A DNA stretch of 8,851 nt from DATAWZ01 sp036266975 (GTDB lineage: Bacteria > Actinomycetota > Thermoleophilia > Solirubrobacterales > Solirubrobacteraceae): positions 1 to 8,851 of the forward strand of contig DATAWZ010000030.1 of assembly GCA_036266975.1 (NCBI GenBank), written 5' to 3'. Numbering within the stretch: position 1 is the stretch's first letter; every line of letters begins with the position of its first letter. The notes below the pieces were generated by a model that worked only from the letters and a program-made list of their open reading frames with translations, searched no databases and had not been told where the DNA came from. Made by a program: the position numbers and the translations under genes. Below, one piece after another: positions 1-6,003 of this stretch.

Positions 1-140
1 CCGCTCCCGCTTCGCGGCTGCAAATCTTCGCCTGGCGGCGTCCTCGGGAGCCGAAATAGCGCTGCTGTTCCGGCTCCCTGCGTCCTGGCCATGCTCGATT
101 TTCGCTCGCGAATCGACGACCGGATTTACCGGAGGCACCA
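1..140. mobile_element. MITE-like element, copy A (5' end lies outside the window)
   Basis: Positions 1-38 and 73-140 match 8611-8648 and 8649-8716 without a mismatch; the only difference is an extra 34 bp (39-72) in this copy. The right terminal inverted repeat (about 120-140, ending GGAGGCACCA) is intact. The matching left terminus, about 17 bp by analogy with copy B, would lie just upstream of base 1. After base 140 the two copies diverge apart from one shared C: this copy continues CCAG where copy B has CTAG. That is what a mobile element inserted at two different targets should show. No protein is evident inside it. Perfect identity points to recent movement or ongoing sequence homogenisation. 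A structured intergenic repeat of another class remains possible. Confidence 0.72.
46..78. repeat. Inverted repeat spanning the 34-bp segment unique to copy A
   Basis: GGGAGCCG (46-53) and CGGCTCCC (71-78) are perfect 8-bp inverted repeats around a 17-base spacer. The left arm and spacer lie in the 34 bp that copy B lacks; most of the right arm is kept in both copies. The hairpin is therefore complete only in this longer form. Whether it is the ancestral state or a later insertion cannot be read from two copies. Confidence 0.6.
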
Positions 141-285
141 CCAGCCTTGGCCATGGCTGGTTCTCCCATGCGGTTGTGGGCCGGCATGAACCTCACCCCC
201 ACCAACTTCGTAGGGGAGCCGGCCCCTTCTACACCGCAGGCCGGACGGAAGCTCGCTCCATATTGTCTAACGAAGGGAGCGTGCC
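141..285. other. Gap between MITE copy A and the IS5 remnant; two weak palindromes only
   Basis: I see no convincing gene here. Positions 141-160 form a near-palindrome with arms CCAGCC (141-146) and GGCTGG (155-160). Positions 210-232 can form an imperfect hairpin (GTAG at 210-213 with CTAC at 229-232, plus GGG with CCC inside). Neither is followed by a T-run, so neither looks like a standard terminator. The segment probably belongs to the decayed IS end upstream of the transposase remnant. An ORF running through it (from 147) has no recognisable start signal or family similarity before it reaches the transposase C-terminal remnant. Confidence 0.4.
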
Positions 286-509
286 TTGCCTGCTGTCGAG
301 GGTACTCGTGCGCTGGCGTTGGCGACGATCTGGGAGATCCCCGACGAGCTGTGGGAGCGCGTCGAGCCGGTCCTGGCCGAGCGCTATCCGGTCGCCGCGA
401 CCGGCCGGGCGCGGGTCGCCGAGCGCACGATCGCCTGCTCCAGAAGTGCCGCGCGATCCTGACCCGCTCGAACGCCTCAGCGGCGCACCAATTATGTCGT
501 GAACCCTAA
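286..509 (+). pseudogene. IS5-family transposase remnant (N- and C-terminal ends fused by internal deletion, then frameshifted)
   Basis: In the frame starting at TTG 286, preceded by an AAGGGAG-like ribosome binding site at about 273-279, the product contains IWEIPDELWERVEPVLAERY and then TGRARV. This is the typical N-terminus of actinobacterial IS5-family DDE transposases. The text then jumps directly to AERTIA, which in intact relatives sits near the C-terminus in the ERT-(L/F)-AWL-KCR motif holding the last catalytic acidic residue. About 200 residues of catalytic core are therefore missing. At 437-439 the expected TGG CTC reads TGCTC, a one-base loss. The original frame then stops at 460-462, while the C-terminal motif LQKCRAILTR continues in the next frame up to the stop at about 507-509. 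A further shift near 485-495 would recover an ANY-like remnant. The element cannot encode an active transposase. Confidence 0.75.
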
Positions 510-1213
510 AGCCGCGTAGGGGGGCGGGGGTCGCGGCGCAGCGGGCGCCCGGTGAGTGAGCGCCGCTCGGAGATCTCCAGCAGCGTGCCGTCGGGATCGC
601 ACACGAACGAGAAGCGCGCGACGTCGCCCAGCGTGCGCGGGCCGACCACCTCCTCGCCGCCGCGTGCGAGCACCGCCGCGTGCTCGGCGTCGCAGTCCTG
701 CACCTGAACCGTGAGGTAGTTCCAACCGCGTGAGGTCCCGATCCCGACGCGGTCGGCCGCCGGGCCCTCCTCGGGGCGGATCAGCGTCAGGCCGCAGCGC
801 GCGGTGTGCTCGTCCGCGCGCTCGAAGCCGAACGTGTCCGTCCAGAAGGCGAGCGTGCGCTCGGGGTCGGGCACGGCCAAGCGCACGAGGATCTGCTCGA
901 TCCCCACGTGCCCCGGCGGCACGCGCGTCAGCACGGTGCCGTCGGGGTCGATGTACCCCCGCGGCTCGTCCAGCCCCTCGCGGACGGCGAGGATCTCGGC
1001 GATCGCGCTGCGCCCCTGCAGCTCGCGGTCGGTGCGGATGTTGACCTTGAGGACCGACCCGGCGAGCGTGTGCCGGTGCTGATCCCAGCCGGACTGCAGC
1101 GGCAGGACCTCCTCGAGCTCGACGCCGGCCTGCCCGCGGTAGAAGGCGCTGACCTCGATCCGGTCGCTGACCAGGGCGACGTCGAGGCGATCCTTGGCGA
1201 GCTCCATTCTCAT
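506..1213 (-). CDS. Two-domain VOC (glyoxalase/bleomycin-resistance fold) protein
   Basis: The product is 235 aa from ATG 1213; a second in-frame ATG at 1207 gives 233 aa, and GAGAGG upstream suits either start. Residues 105-216 form a clear VOC module: IEQILVRLAVPDPERTLAFW opens it, NYLTVQVQD follows near 165-173, and the closing strand DPDGTLLEISER is at 206-217. Residues 10-100 look like a more divergent first VOC half, with QHRHTLAGSVLKVNI near 45-59. The glutamate of LLEI (E213) is the usual metal ligand. The positions normally held by His in the other strands are Q107 and Y166, so a standard metal site is uncertain. VOC proteins include lactoylglutathione lyases, dioxygenases and antibiotic-binding proteins; the substrate here cannot be named. 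The gene starts 7 bp after the deacetylase stop, so the two are very probably cotranscribed. Its 3' end abuts the IS5 remnant. Confidence 0.82.
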   Translation of the reverse strand: MRMELAKDRLDVALVSDRIEVSAFYRGQAGVELEEVLPLQSGWDQHRHTLAGSVLKVNIRTDRELQGRSAIAEILAVREGLDEPRGYIDPDGTVLTRVPPGHVGIEQILVRLAVPDPERTLAFWTDTFGFERADEHTARCGLTLIRPEEGPAADRVGIGTSRGWNYLTVQVQDCDAEHAAVLARGGEEVVGPRTLGDVARFSFVCDPDGTLLEISERRSLTGRPLRRDPRPPTRL

Positions 1214-1220
1214 CGGCCTC

Positions 1221-1952
1221 TCACGGGAGGGTCCCGCCGGCCCCCGCGAGCGAATGCACCGCGAGGCGGCGCGCGGCGAGCGACTCGAGCACGATCCGCA
1301 GTCCGTCGGCGGTCCGCCGCCAGCTCCCCGGAGCCGAGTAGTAGTCGGCGTCGTGCAGCAGCAGGACCTCGCCGCCGGCGACCCCGTCGAGCAGGCGGCC
1401 GGCGATCGACGCGGGGGTCGCGCGCGCCCGCCAGTCGCGCCCGTTCGAGCGCCAAAGCACGGTCTCCCAGCCGCGGCGCCGGGCCTCCCGCCAGGCCGTG
1501 GTGGGCAGCACCCCATAGGGAGGGCGGTAGCGTCGGGGCGACTCCCCGGCGGCCGCCGCGATCCGCTCGTGCGCGCGGTCGAGGTCATCGCGCAGCTGGC
1601 GCGGGGTCAGGCGCATCGAGTTGCGATGGCGGTCGCAGTGCAGCGCGATCTCGTGGCCGGCGTCCCGGATCTCGTGGACCAGCTCGGGGTGGCGCACGAC
1701 CTGCTCGCCGACGAGGAAGAACGTCGCCTGGGCGCCGTAGTCGGCGAGCGCCGAGAGCACCGCCGGCGTTCCCTGTGGATGCGGGCCGTCGTCGAACGTG
1801 AGCCCGACGCCGTCCCGGGCGACCACGCTCGCGCGCACGTCGAGCGCCCGCCGCACCGGCTCGAGCAGGATCGACACCGAGGGCAGCCCCCAGGCCAGCA
1901 CCGCCCCGGCCGCCACCCCGCCCGCCCACGCGGGGCCGCCGCGAACGCTCAC
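1221..1952 (-). CDS. Polysaccharide deacetylase, NodB homology domain (CE4), membrane-anchored
   Basis: From GTG 1952 the product is 243 aa. A hydrophobic stretch at 8-30 looks like a signal anchor, placing the catalytic domain outside the membrane. CE4 motifs appear in order: TFDDGPH (52-58), HCDRH (105-109, the zinc-binding HxxxH), RPPYG (143-147), a DW site (173-174) and LLLHD (197-201). These enzymes hydrolyse N- or O-acetyl groups from glycans such as peptidoglycan, chitin-like oligomers or glycolipids. Motif 2 normally carries Ser or Thr after the first His; here it is Cys106. The start is uncertain because no ribosome binding site precedes 1952. An upstream in-frame GTG at 2063 would overlap the glycosyltransferase by 56 bp and add 37 residues before the anchor. 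The gene lies 55 bp downstream of the glycosyltransferase, suggesting action on that enzyme's product. Confidence 0.88.
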   Translation of the reverse strand: MSVRGGPAWAGGVAAGAVLAWGLPSVSILLEPVRRALDVRASVVARDGVGLTFDDGPHPQGTPAVLSALADYGAQATFFLVGEQVVRHPELVHEIRDAGHEIALHCDRHRNSMRLTPRQLRDDLDRAHERIAAAAGESPRRYRPPYGVLPTTAWREARRRGWETVLWRSNGRDWRARATPASIAGRLLDGVAGGEVLLLHDADYYSAPGSWRRTADGLRIVLESLAARRLAVHSLAGAGGTLP

Positions 1953-2007
1953 AGCGGCAGCGCGCCGCAATTCGCTCGGCGCTCTGGTCGGGGACGAAGG
2001 CAGTGGC

Positions 2008-3237
2008 TCACAGCGTGCGCGAGGGACCCAGCCGGCGCGGCAGGGTGCGCCCGCCGCCCCCACCGCGGCGCCGTCCCTGCTCGTCCACGTCGGCGGCGGC
2101 TCGGGCTCGTCCCGCCTCCCGCCACACGTCGAGGATCGCCTCCCCCGCCGTCGTCAGCCCCGGGTCTCCGTCCGGGAGCTCGGCGGTCACCGGCTGCGGG
2201 TCGGCGAGCGTGTCCAGGAGCGTCTGGATCAGCTCGCGGCGCGAGTGCGGCGCGCGCACGAGGCCCAGGTCGCTGAGCGTGCGCGCGTTCTCGCGCGAGT
2301 GTCCGGGCGGCACGCCGTACAGGACGATGGGGCGACCGGTGGCCATCGCCTCCAGACACGTCACCCCGACGGTCGTGTCCACGAGCGCGTCGGCCGCGGC
2401 GAGCACCTCGGGCATCCGGTTGGTGAACGGCAGCACGCGCAGCCGCGCCTCCCCCTCGTGGCGGCTCTCGAGCCGGCGGCGCAGCGGCGCGTTGTGCCCG
2501 CCGAGCACCAACACCTCGAGCTCGGGGATCTCGAGCACGGCCTCGGCGATCTGCTCCATGTCGCCGACGCCCCAGCCGCCGCCGGAGACGACCACCAGCG
2601 GACGCCCGTCGGGGATGCCCAGCCAGCGGCGAGCCGGCTCGCGGGCGGGCGGATCGCGGAACTCCTCGGCGACCGCGGGGCGTACCACCCGCACGCGGCC
2701 GGGGCCGACGCTCGCCTCGACCATCGGCACCAGGGCCTCGTGCATGACCAGGTGCATGTCGATGGCCGGATGGGTCCACAGCGGGTGCACCCCGAAGTCG
2801 GTGATGCTCGCCACCACCGGGACCGTCAGCTCGCCGCGAGCGCACAGCCGGCCGAGCACGTTGGTCACCGCCGGATGGGTGGAGATCACCAGGTCGGGTG
2901 AGGTGGCGGCGAGCACCGCGCGCAGCGGGCGCATGCCGAACAGGGCAAGCCCGCGCCGGGCGATCGCCCGCGTCGGTCGGACCTGGGTGAACAGCGTGTA
3001 CTCCACGCCGTAGCTCCAGCGCAGCCAGCGAACCTGGAGCCGGTAGGTGTCGCGACTGAAGAACGGGATCACGCGGCCCAGGCCCTGCTGCATCGCGTCC
3101 CGCGTCATCACCTGGGCGCCGCGCTCGCGCAGCTCGAGGGCCAGCGTCTGGGCGGCGCTCGCGTGGCCGTTGCCCTCCTCGCAGAAGAGGATCAGAACGG
3201 CCGGAGCGGGGTCGGGGTCTTGAGCTTGGGGTTGCAC
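2008..3237 (-). CDS. MGDG synthase / UgtP-type glycosyltransferase (GT28-like)
   Basis: The product is 409 aa from GTG 3237. The N-terminal domain has the acceptor-side glycine loop EEGNGHASAAQTL (20-32), the STHPAVTNVLG segment (119-129) and TDFGVHPLWTHPAID (146-160), all hallmarks of the monogalactosyldiacylglycerol synthase family. The C-terminal nucleotide-sugar half has SGGGWGVGDMEQI (218-230), CLEAMATGRPIVLY (294-307) and PGHSREN (311-317). Relatives transfer a hexose from a UDP-sugar to diacylglycerol or another lipid at the inner membrane face; the sugar used here cannot be read off. The last 30 residues are an Arg/Gly-rich low-complexity tail. No Shine-Dalgarno sequence precedes the GTG. 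Instead a strong hairpin ends 15 nt upstream, in the 64-bp gap after the NHL lipoprotein gene. Its neighbour downstream is a deacetylase, consistent with glycolipid or cell-wall precursor modification. Confidence 0.88.
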   Translation of the reverse strand: MQPQAQDPDPAPAVLILFCEEGNGHASAAQTLALELRERGAQVMTRDAMQQGLGRVIPFFSRDTYRLQVRWLRWSYGVEYTLFTQVRPTRAIARRGLALFGMRPLRAVLAATSPDLVISTHPAVTNVLGRLCARGELTVPVVASITDFGVHPLWTHPAIDMHLVMHEALVPMVEASVGPGRVRVVRPAVAEEFRDPPAREPARRWLGIPDGRPLVVVSGGGWGVGDMEQIAEAVLEIPELEVLVLGGHNAPLRRRLESRHEGEARLRVLPFTNRMPEVLAAADALVDTTVGVTCLEAMATGRPIVLYGVPPGHSRENARTLSDLGLVRAPHSRRELIQTLLDTLADPQPVTAELPDGDPGLTTAGEAILDVWREAGRARAAADVDEQGRRRGGGGGRTLPRRLGPSRTL

Positions 3238-3252
3238 GAGCGAGCCGCAGGA

Positions 3253-3287
3253 CGAGAGCCAGGGGTCGCCTGCCCCGGCGGCTCTCG
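3253..3287 (-). promoter_or_regulatory. Strong stem-loop between the NHL and glycosyltransferase genes
   Basis: CGAGAGCC (3253-3260) and GGCTCTCG (3280-3287) form a perfect 8-bp stem, and GGGG (3262-3265) can pair with CCCC (3273-3276) inside it. The structure fills about half of the 64-bp gap and its base lies 15 nt upstream of the glycosyltransferase GTG. No T-run follows on the minus strand, so it is not a textbook intrinsic terminator. It could weaken read-through, protect the upstream mRNA end, or affect translation of a start that lacks a Shine-Dalgarno sequence. Confidence 0.5.
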
Positions 3288-3301
3288 AAGTGCTCGGGAC
3301 G

Positions 3302-5293
3302 CTATCGCAAGCGCAGCGGGAACTGACGGCCGCTCGGCGCGACGACTGTACGGTGCGCGTGGTGGACCGGTCGCCGCCGGTGCGTCGCCGGCCCGGACGG
3401 CACCGGTATCCGCGCGGGCGGCGGGCTCGTGCAACGGCCGGGCGACGCGACGCCGCGGAAGACCTGCACGCGGTTGTTGCGCGTGTCGGCGACCAGCAGG
3501 TCGCCCAGGCAGTCGATCGAGATTCCGCCGGGCGCGTCGAATTCTCCGGGGCCCGGGCCGAGCGCGCCCCACGAGGTCAGGTACCGCCCGTGGCTGGTGA
3601 ACTCCTGGATGCGGTCGCTGCCGAGCTCGGAGACGAACACGGTGCCGGCCGCGTCGACGGCGATCCCGACGGGGACGCTCATCTCGTCCGCGCTCGGGCC
3701 GTCGTGCCCGAAGGCGGCGATCAGGTAGCCGTGCGGGCCCATGACGACCACGCGGCTGTTGCCGGTGTCGGCCACGAAGATCCGCCCGCGCGCGTCGACG
3801 GCCACGGCGACCGGGTCGTGCAGCCCCTCGCTCGCGCCGAGGATCGCCTCGAGGTGCCCGTGGCGGGAGAAGCGCTCGATCCGGTCGTCGCCGGTATCGG
3901 CGACGTAGACGTCCCCGCCCGGGCCGACGGCGACGCCGGAGGGATGGCTCAGGTGCGCGCGCGGGCCCTGCAGCGCGTCCAGGTAGCGGCCCGTGTCGCT
4001 CAGGTGGCGCACGACGTCGTTGCTCGGATCGGTGATCCACACCGATCCGTTCGGCGACACCGCCACGGCCGTCGGCGCGAAGAAGTGCTGGCCGAGCACT
4101 GTGCCGCCGCGGTCCCACTCGGCGCTCAGCTGCAGCGTGGACGCGCTGAACTGGAAGATCGGGCTGCGGCTGCCGAACGTGCCGATGACGATCGGCCCGC
4201 CCTGCGGCGTGGCGGTGACGTCGAGCGGCTCGACCAGCTCGCCGCCGGTCTCGCCCGAGCGGCCCCAGCTCGCCTCGAGGTTTCCACGTGCGTTGAAGAC
4301 CTCGATGCGGTTGTTGGAGGTGTCGGCGACGTACACCCGGCCGTACGGGTCGCTGGCGAGGGCCCGGACGTACCCGAGCCGCGCCGCCCCCTTGCCGCGG
4401 AAGGTCCGGATCGAGCGCAGGCGCGCGTTCAGCACGACGACCCGGTTGTTGTTGTCGTCGACGACGAACACGTGGCCGAGCCTGTCGACGCCGACGTCGA
4501 AGGGGTTGGCGAACTGGCGCGGGCCGGTCCCGAAGCTGCCCGCGCGGCGGATCAGCTGCCCGTGGTGGGTGAGCTCGTCGACCTGGCGCTGGCCTCCGTC
4601 GGCCACGAACAGCCGGGTCGCGGTGGCGGCCAGGCCGAGCGGCCTCCAGTTGACGATGTGCGGGTGCAGGATGGTCGCGTCGCCGCCCTCGAGGGTGAAG
4701 CGCTCGATCCTGCCGTTGCCGGTGTCCGAGACGTAGACGTAGTCGCCCTCGACGGCGATGCCGCCCCCGGGCGGCCCGTCCGGGCCGTTGCCGGCGCCGA
4801 AGTGGAACTGCCCCAGGCCCGATCCCGGCGAGCCCCACTCGGAGATGAACTGGCCGCCGGCGGTGAAGCGCTCGACGCGGTCGTGGCTGGCGTCGACGAG
4901 GTAGACGTCGCCGGCGGCGTCGACGGCGAGCCCGCTCACGGTGCCGAACTGACCGGCGCCCGTGCCGTAGCTGCCGAACTCGCCCTCGTACGCCCCGCTG
5001 GTGGAGAAGCGCTGCACGACGTAGCTGAACTGGTCGCCGACGTAGACGTTGCCGTGCCCGTCGAGCGCCACCGCCTCGGGATCGCGCAGGACCCCCTCTC
5101 CCCGCTGTCCGATCAGCGCCACCGACCGGTACGGGCACTTGACCGCGCCCGGGCAGCCGCGCGGGCGCTTCGGTCCCGAGCTGGTGCCGCAGCCGGCCAG
5201 GACGAGCACGAGGAGCACCGACGCCGCCGCCAGGACACGACCGGGGTGCGCGCCCAGGCGCACTTTCAACGTCCGGCGTTGCTCACCGAGCAC
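3302..5293 (-). CDS. Secreted NHL-repeat beta-propeller lipoprotein
   Basis: The product is 663 aa from GTG 5293, a start fixed by GGAGG 6 nt upstream. A basic N-region (K10, R12, R19) and a hydrophobic stretch end in the lipobox LAGC with Cys35, so the mature protein should be lipid-anchored outside the membrane. After a short linker I count about twelve NHL units, with P-x-G/A-(V/I)-A-V-D at the start, VYVADTGNxRI-type cores and a closing RF-x-x-x-G turn. Clear examples have the cores VYVADTSNNRIEVF, VYVADTGDDRIERF and LLVADTRNNRVQVF. Twelve units suit two six-bladed propellers. One unit near the middle (with SPIFQF in place of the usual core) is degenerate. A proline/arginine-rich tail of about 50 residues follows the last blade. 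NHL propellers usually bind proteins, glycans or nucleic acids, and some are lyases; no catalytic assignment is possible here. It is first in the minus-strand gene group. Confidence 0.88.
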   Translation of the reverse strand: MLGEQRRTLKVRLGAHPGRVLAAASVLLVLVLAGCGTSSGPKRPRGCPGAVKCPYRSVALIGQRGEGVLRDPEAVALDGHGNVYVGDQFSYVVQRFSTSGAYEGEFGSYGTGAGQFGTVSGLAVDAAGDVYLVDASHDRVERFTAGGQFISEWGSPGSGLGQFHFGAGNGPDGPPGGGIAVEGDYVYVSDTGNGRIERFTLEGGDATILHPHIVNWRPLGLAATATRLFVADGGQRQVDELTHHGQLIRRAGSFGTGPRQFANPFDVGVDRLGHVFVVDDNNNRVVVLNARLRSIRTFRGKGAARLGYVRALASDPYGRVYVADTSNNRIEVFNARGNLEASWGRSGETGGELVEPLDVTATPQGGPIVIGTFGSRSPIFQFSASTLQLSAEWDRGGTVLGQHFFAPTAVAVSPNGSVWITDPSNDVVRHLSDTGRYLDALQGPRAHLSHPSGVAVGPGGDVYVADTGDDRIERFSRHGHLEAILGASEGLHDPVAVAVDARGRIFVADTGNSRVVVMGPHGYLIAAFGHDGPSADEMSVPVGIAVDAAGTVFVSELGSDRIQEFTSHGRYLTSWGALGPGPGEFDAPGGISIDCLGDLLVADTRNNRVQVFRGVASPGRCTSPPPARIPVPSGPATHRRRPVHHAHRTVVAPSGRQFPLRLR

Positions 5294-5299
5294 GACTTT

Positions 5300-5304
5300 C
5301 CTCC
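5300..5304 (-). promoter_or_regulatory. Shine-Dalgarno site of the NHL lipoprotein gene
   Basis: On the minus strand GGAGG is followed by six bases and then GTG at 5293. It decides for this start over the internal GTG ten codons later, which has no comparable site. Confidence 0.75.
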
Positions 5305-5485
5305 AGCTGCTGCGTCCCGACCGCGGCGCTCAGCGGCCTGCTCGCGTAGGCCGTCCTCCGCAGAGTGCTCCCGGTGCAGCTGACCACCATAGCGACGCCC
5401 GGCCCCGCGACGGCGCGGTTGCATGAGACATTCGCCATCCCTTGGCGCGCGCGAAGCGGTAGCCTCGCGCGCGTCGACCACGATT
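5305..5485. promoter_or_regulatory. Divergent intergenic region with a perfect 9-bp inverted repeat
   Basis: This stretch must hold promoters for both the NHL lipoprotein (minus) and the small secreted protein (plus). I cannot assign either with confidence. On the minus strand TATGGT (complement of 5386-5391) is a possible -10 without a good -35. The clearest element is CGCGCGCGA (5446-5454) and TCGCGCGCG (5465-5473), perfect 9-bp arms around a 10-base spacer, ending 28 bp before the ATG at 5502. It could be an operator or a 5'-leader hairpin. Confidence 0.45.
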
Positions 5486-5494
5486 AGGGAGGGG
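5486..5494 (+). promoter_or_regulatory. Shine-Dalgarno site of the small secreted protein gene
   Basis: AGGGAGGGG lies just upstream of ATG 5502, with the GGAGG core (5488-5492) nine bases from the start. It is the strongest ribosome binding site in the window and supports this start. Confidence 0.75.
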
Positions 5495-5501
5495 CAGGGC
5501 G

Positions 5502-5987
5502 ATGAGCAAGTCAGGGTTTGCGGTGCGCACTGCGGCGGTCGCCGCGTTGGCCGTCGGCGCGGCGGCGGTCACGGGCAGCTCGGCGCTGGCCTCGGGGCCG
5601 GTCACGGTGCGGGCGAGCATCAGCAGCGTCGGCTTCGGCGCGCAGTTCGCCGCGCAGATCTCCCCCGGTGCACCGGCCGACAGCGCGCGCGGCGTGTTCA
5701 GCGCCCAGGTGGCGCTCGGGCCGCTCCCGCTGCTCGGCGTGGCCGGGCCGGTGACCTGCATGCAGGTGACCAAGGACGCGGTCGGGGTCTTCTATCCGAT
5801 CGCCCAGAGCTCATTGCCGCTGCTCGCCGGCCCGCCGCCGAAGGGCGTCCTGTTCTCGGTCGACTTCAACGCGGCCGGCCGGGCGACCGCGGTGAGCTTC
5901 CTGCCGCTGCCCGTCCCGCAGCTCAGCTCGTGCGCGCCGCTGCCCGGGCTGTTGCCCGCGTCGGGGACGGTGAGCGTCACCGGCTGA
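5502..5987 (+). CDS. Small secreted protein of unknown function
   Basis: The product is 161 aa. Residues 1-30 form a Sec signal peptide: K3 and R9, an Ala/Val-rich core, and a likely cut after ALA at 28-30. The mature part of about 130 residues is predicted mostly beta from its alternating hydrophobics and is rich in Gly, Ala, Pro and Leu. It has exactly two cysteines, C86 (in GPVTCMQV) and C144 (in LSSCAP), which could form one disulfide outside the cell. The pattern G-x-F, then G-x-VTC-x-x-V, then V-x-F-N-x-x-G-R resembles small actinobacterial exported proteins with a conserved VTC motif, but I cannot name a family with certainty. It is transcribed alone, divergent from the NHL lipoprotein and convergent with the membrane protein gene, whose stop is 16 bp away. 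Confidence 0.82.
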   Translation: MSKSGFAVRTAAVAALAVGAAAVTGSSALASGPVTVRASISSVGFGAQFAAQISPGAPADSARGVFSAQVALGPLPLLGVAGPVTCMQVTKDAVGVFYPIAQSSLPLLAGPPPKGVLFSVDFNAAGRATAVSFLPLPVPQLSSCAPLPGLLPASGTVSVTG

Positions 5988-6003
5988 ACGGCGAGCCGCT
6001 GGA

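Noticed and set aside
210..232. Hairpin in the left gap as an intrinsic terminator
   Set aside because: Pairing is imperfect with a two-base bulge, there is no T-run, and no gene ends immediately before it on either strand.
506..1588. A 360-residue version of the VOC protein starting at 1588
   Set aside because: The extra N-terminal residues are an out-of-frame reading of the deacetylase gene. The VOC text begins at the ATG at 1213 or 1207, just after the deacetylase stop.
1221..2063. Longer deacetylase start at GTG 2063
   Set aside because: It would overlap the glycosyltransferase by 56 bp and add an Arg/Pro-rich segment before the hydrophobic anchor. It is not excluded, since 1952 lacks a ribosome binding site too.
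3290..5383. A 697-codon open frame on the plus strand opposite the NHL lipoprotein gene
   Set aside because: It is the antisense shadow of a high-GC gene. The minus-strand product has a lipobox, a good ribosome binding site and regular NHL repeats, while the plus-strand product is compositionally biased and has no recognisable domain.
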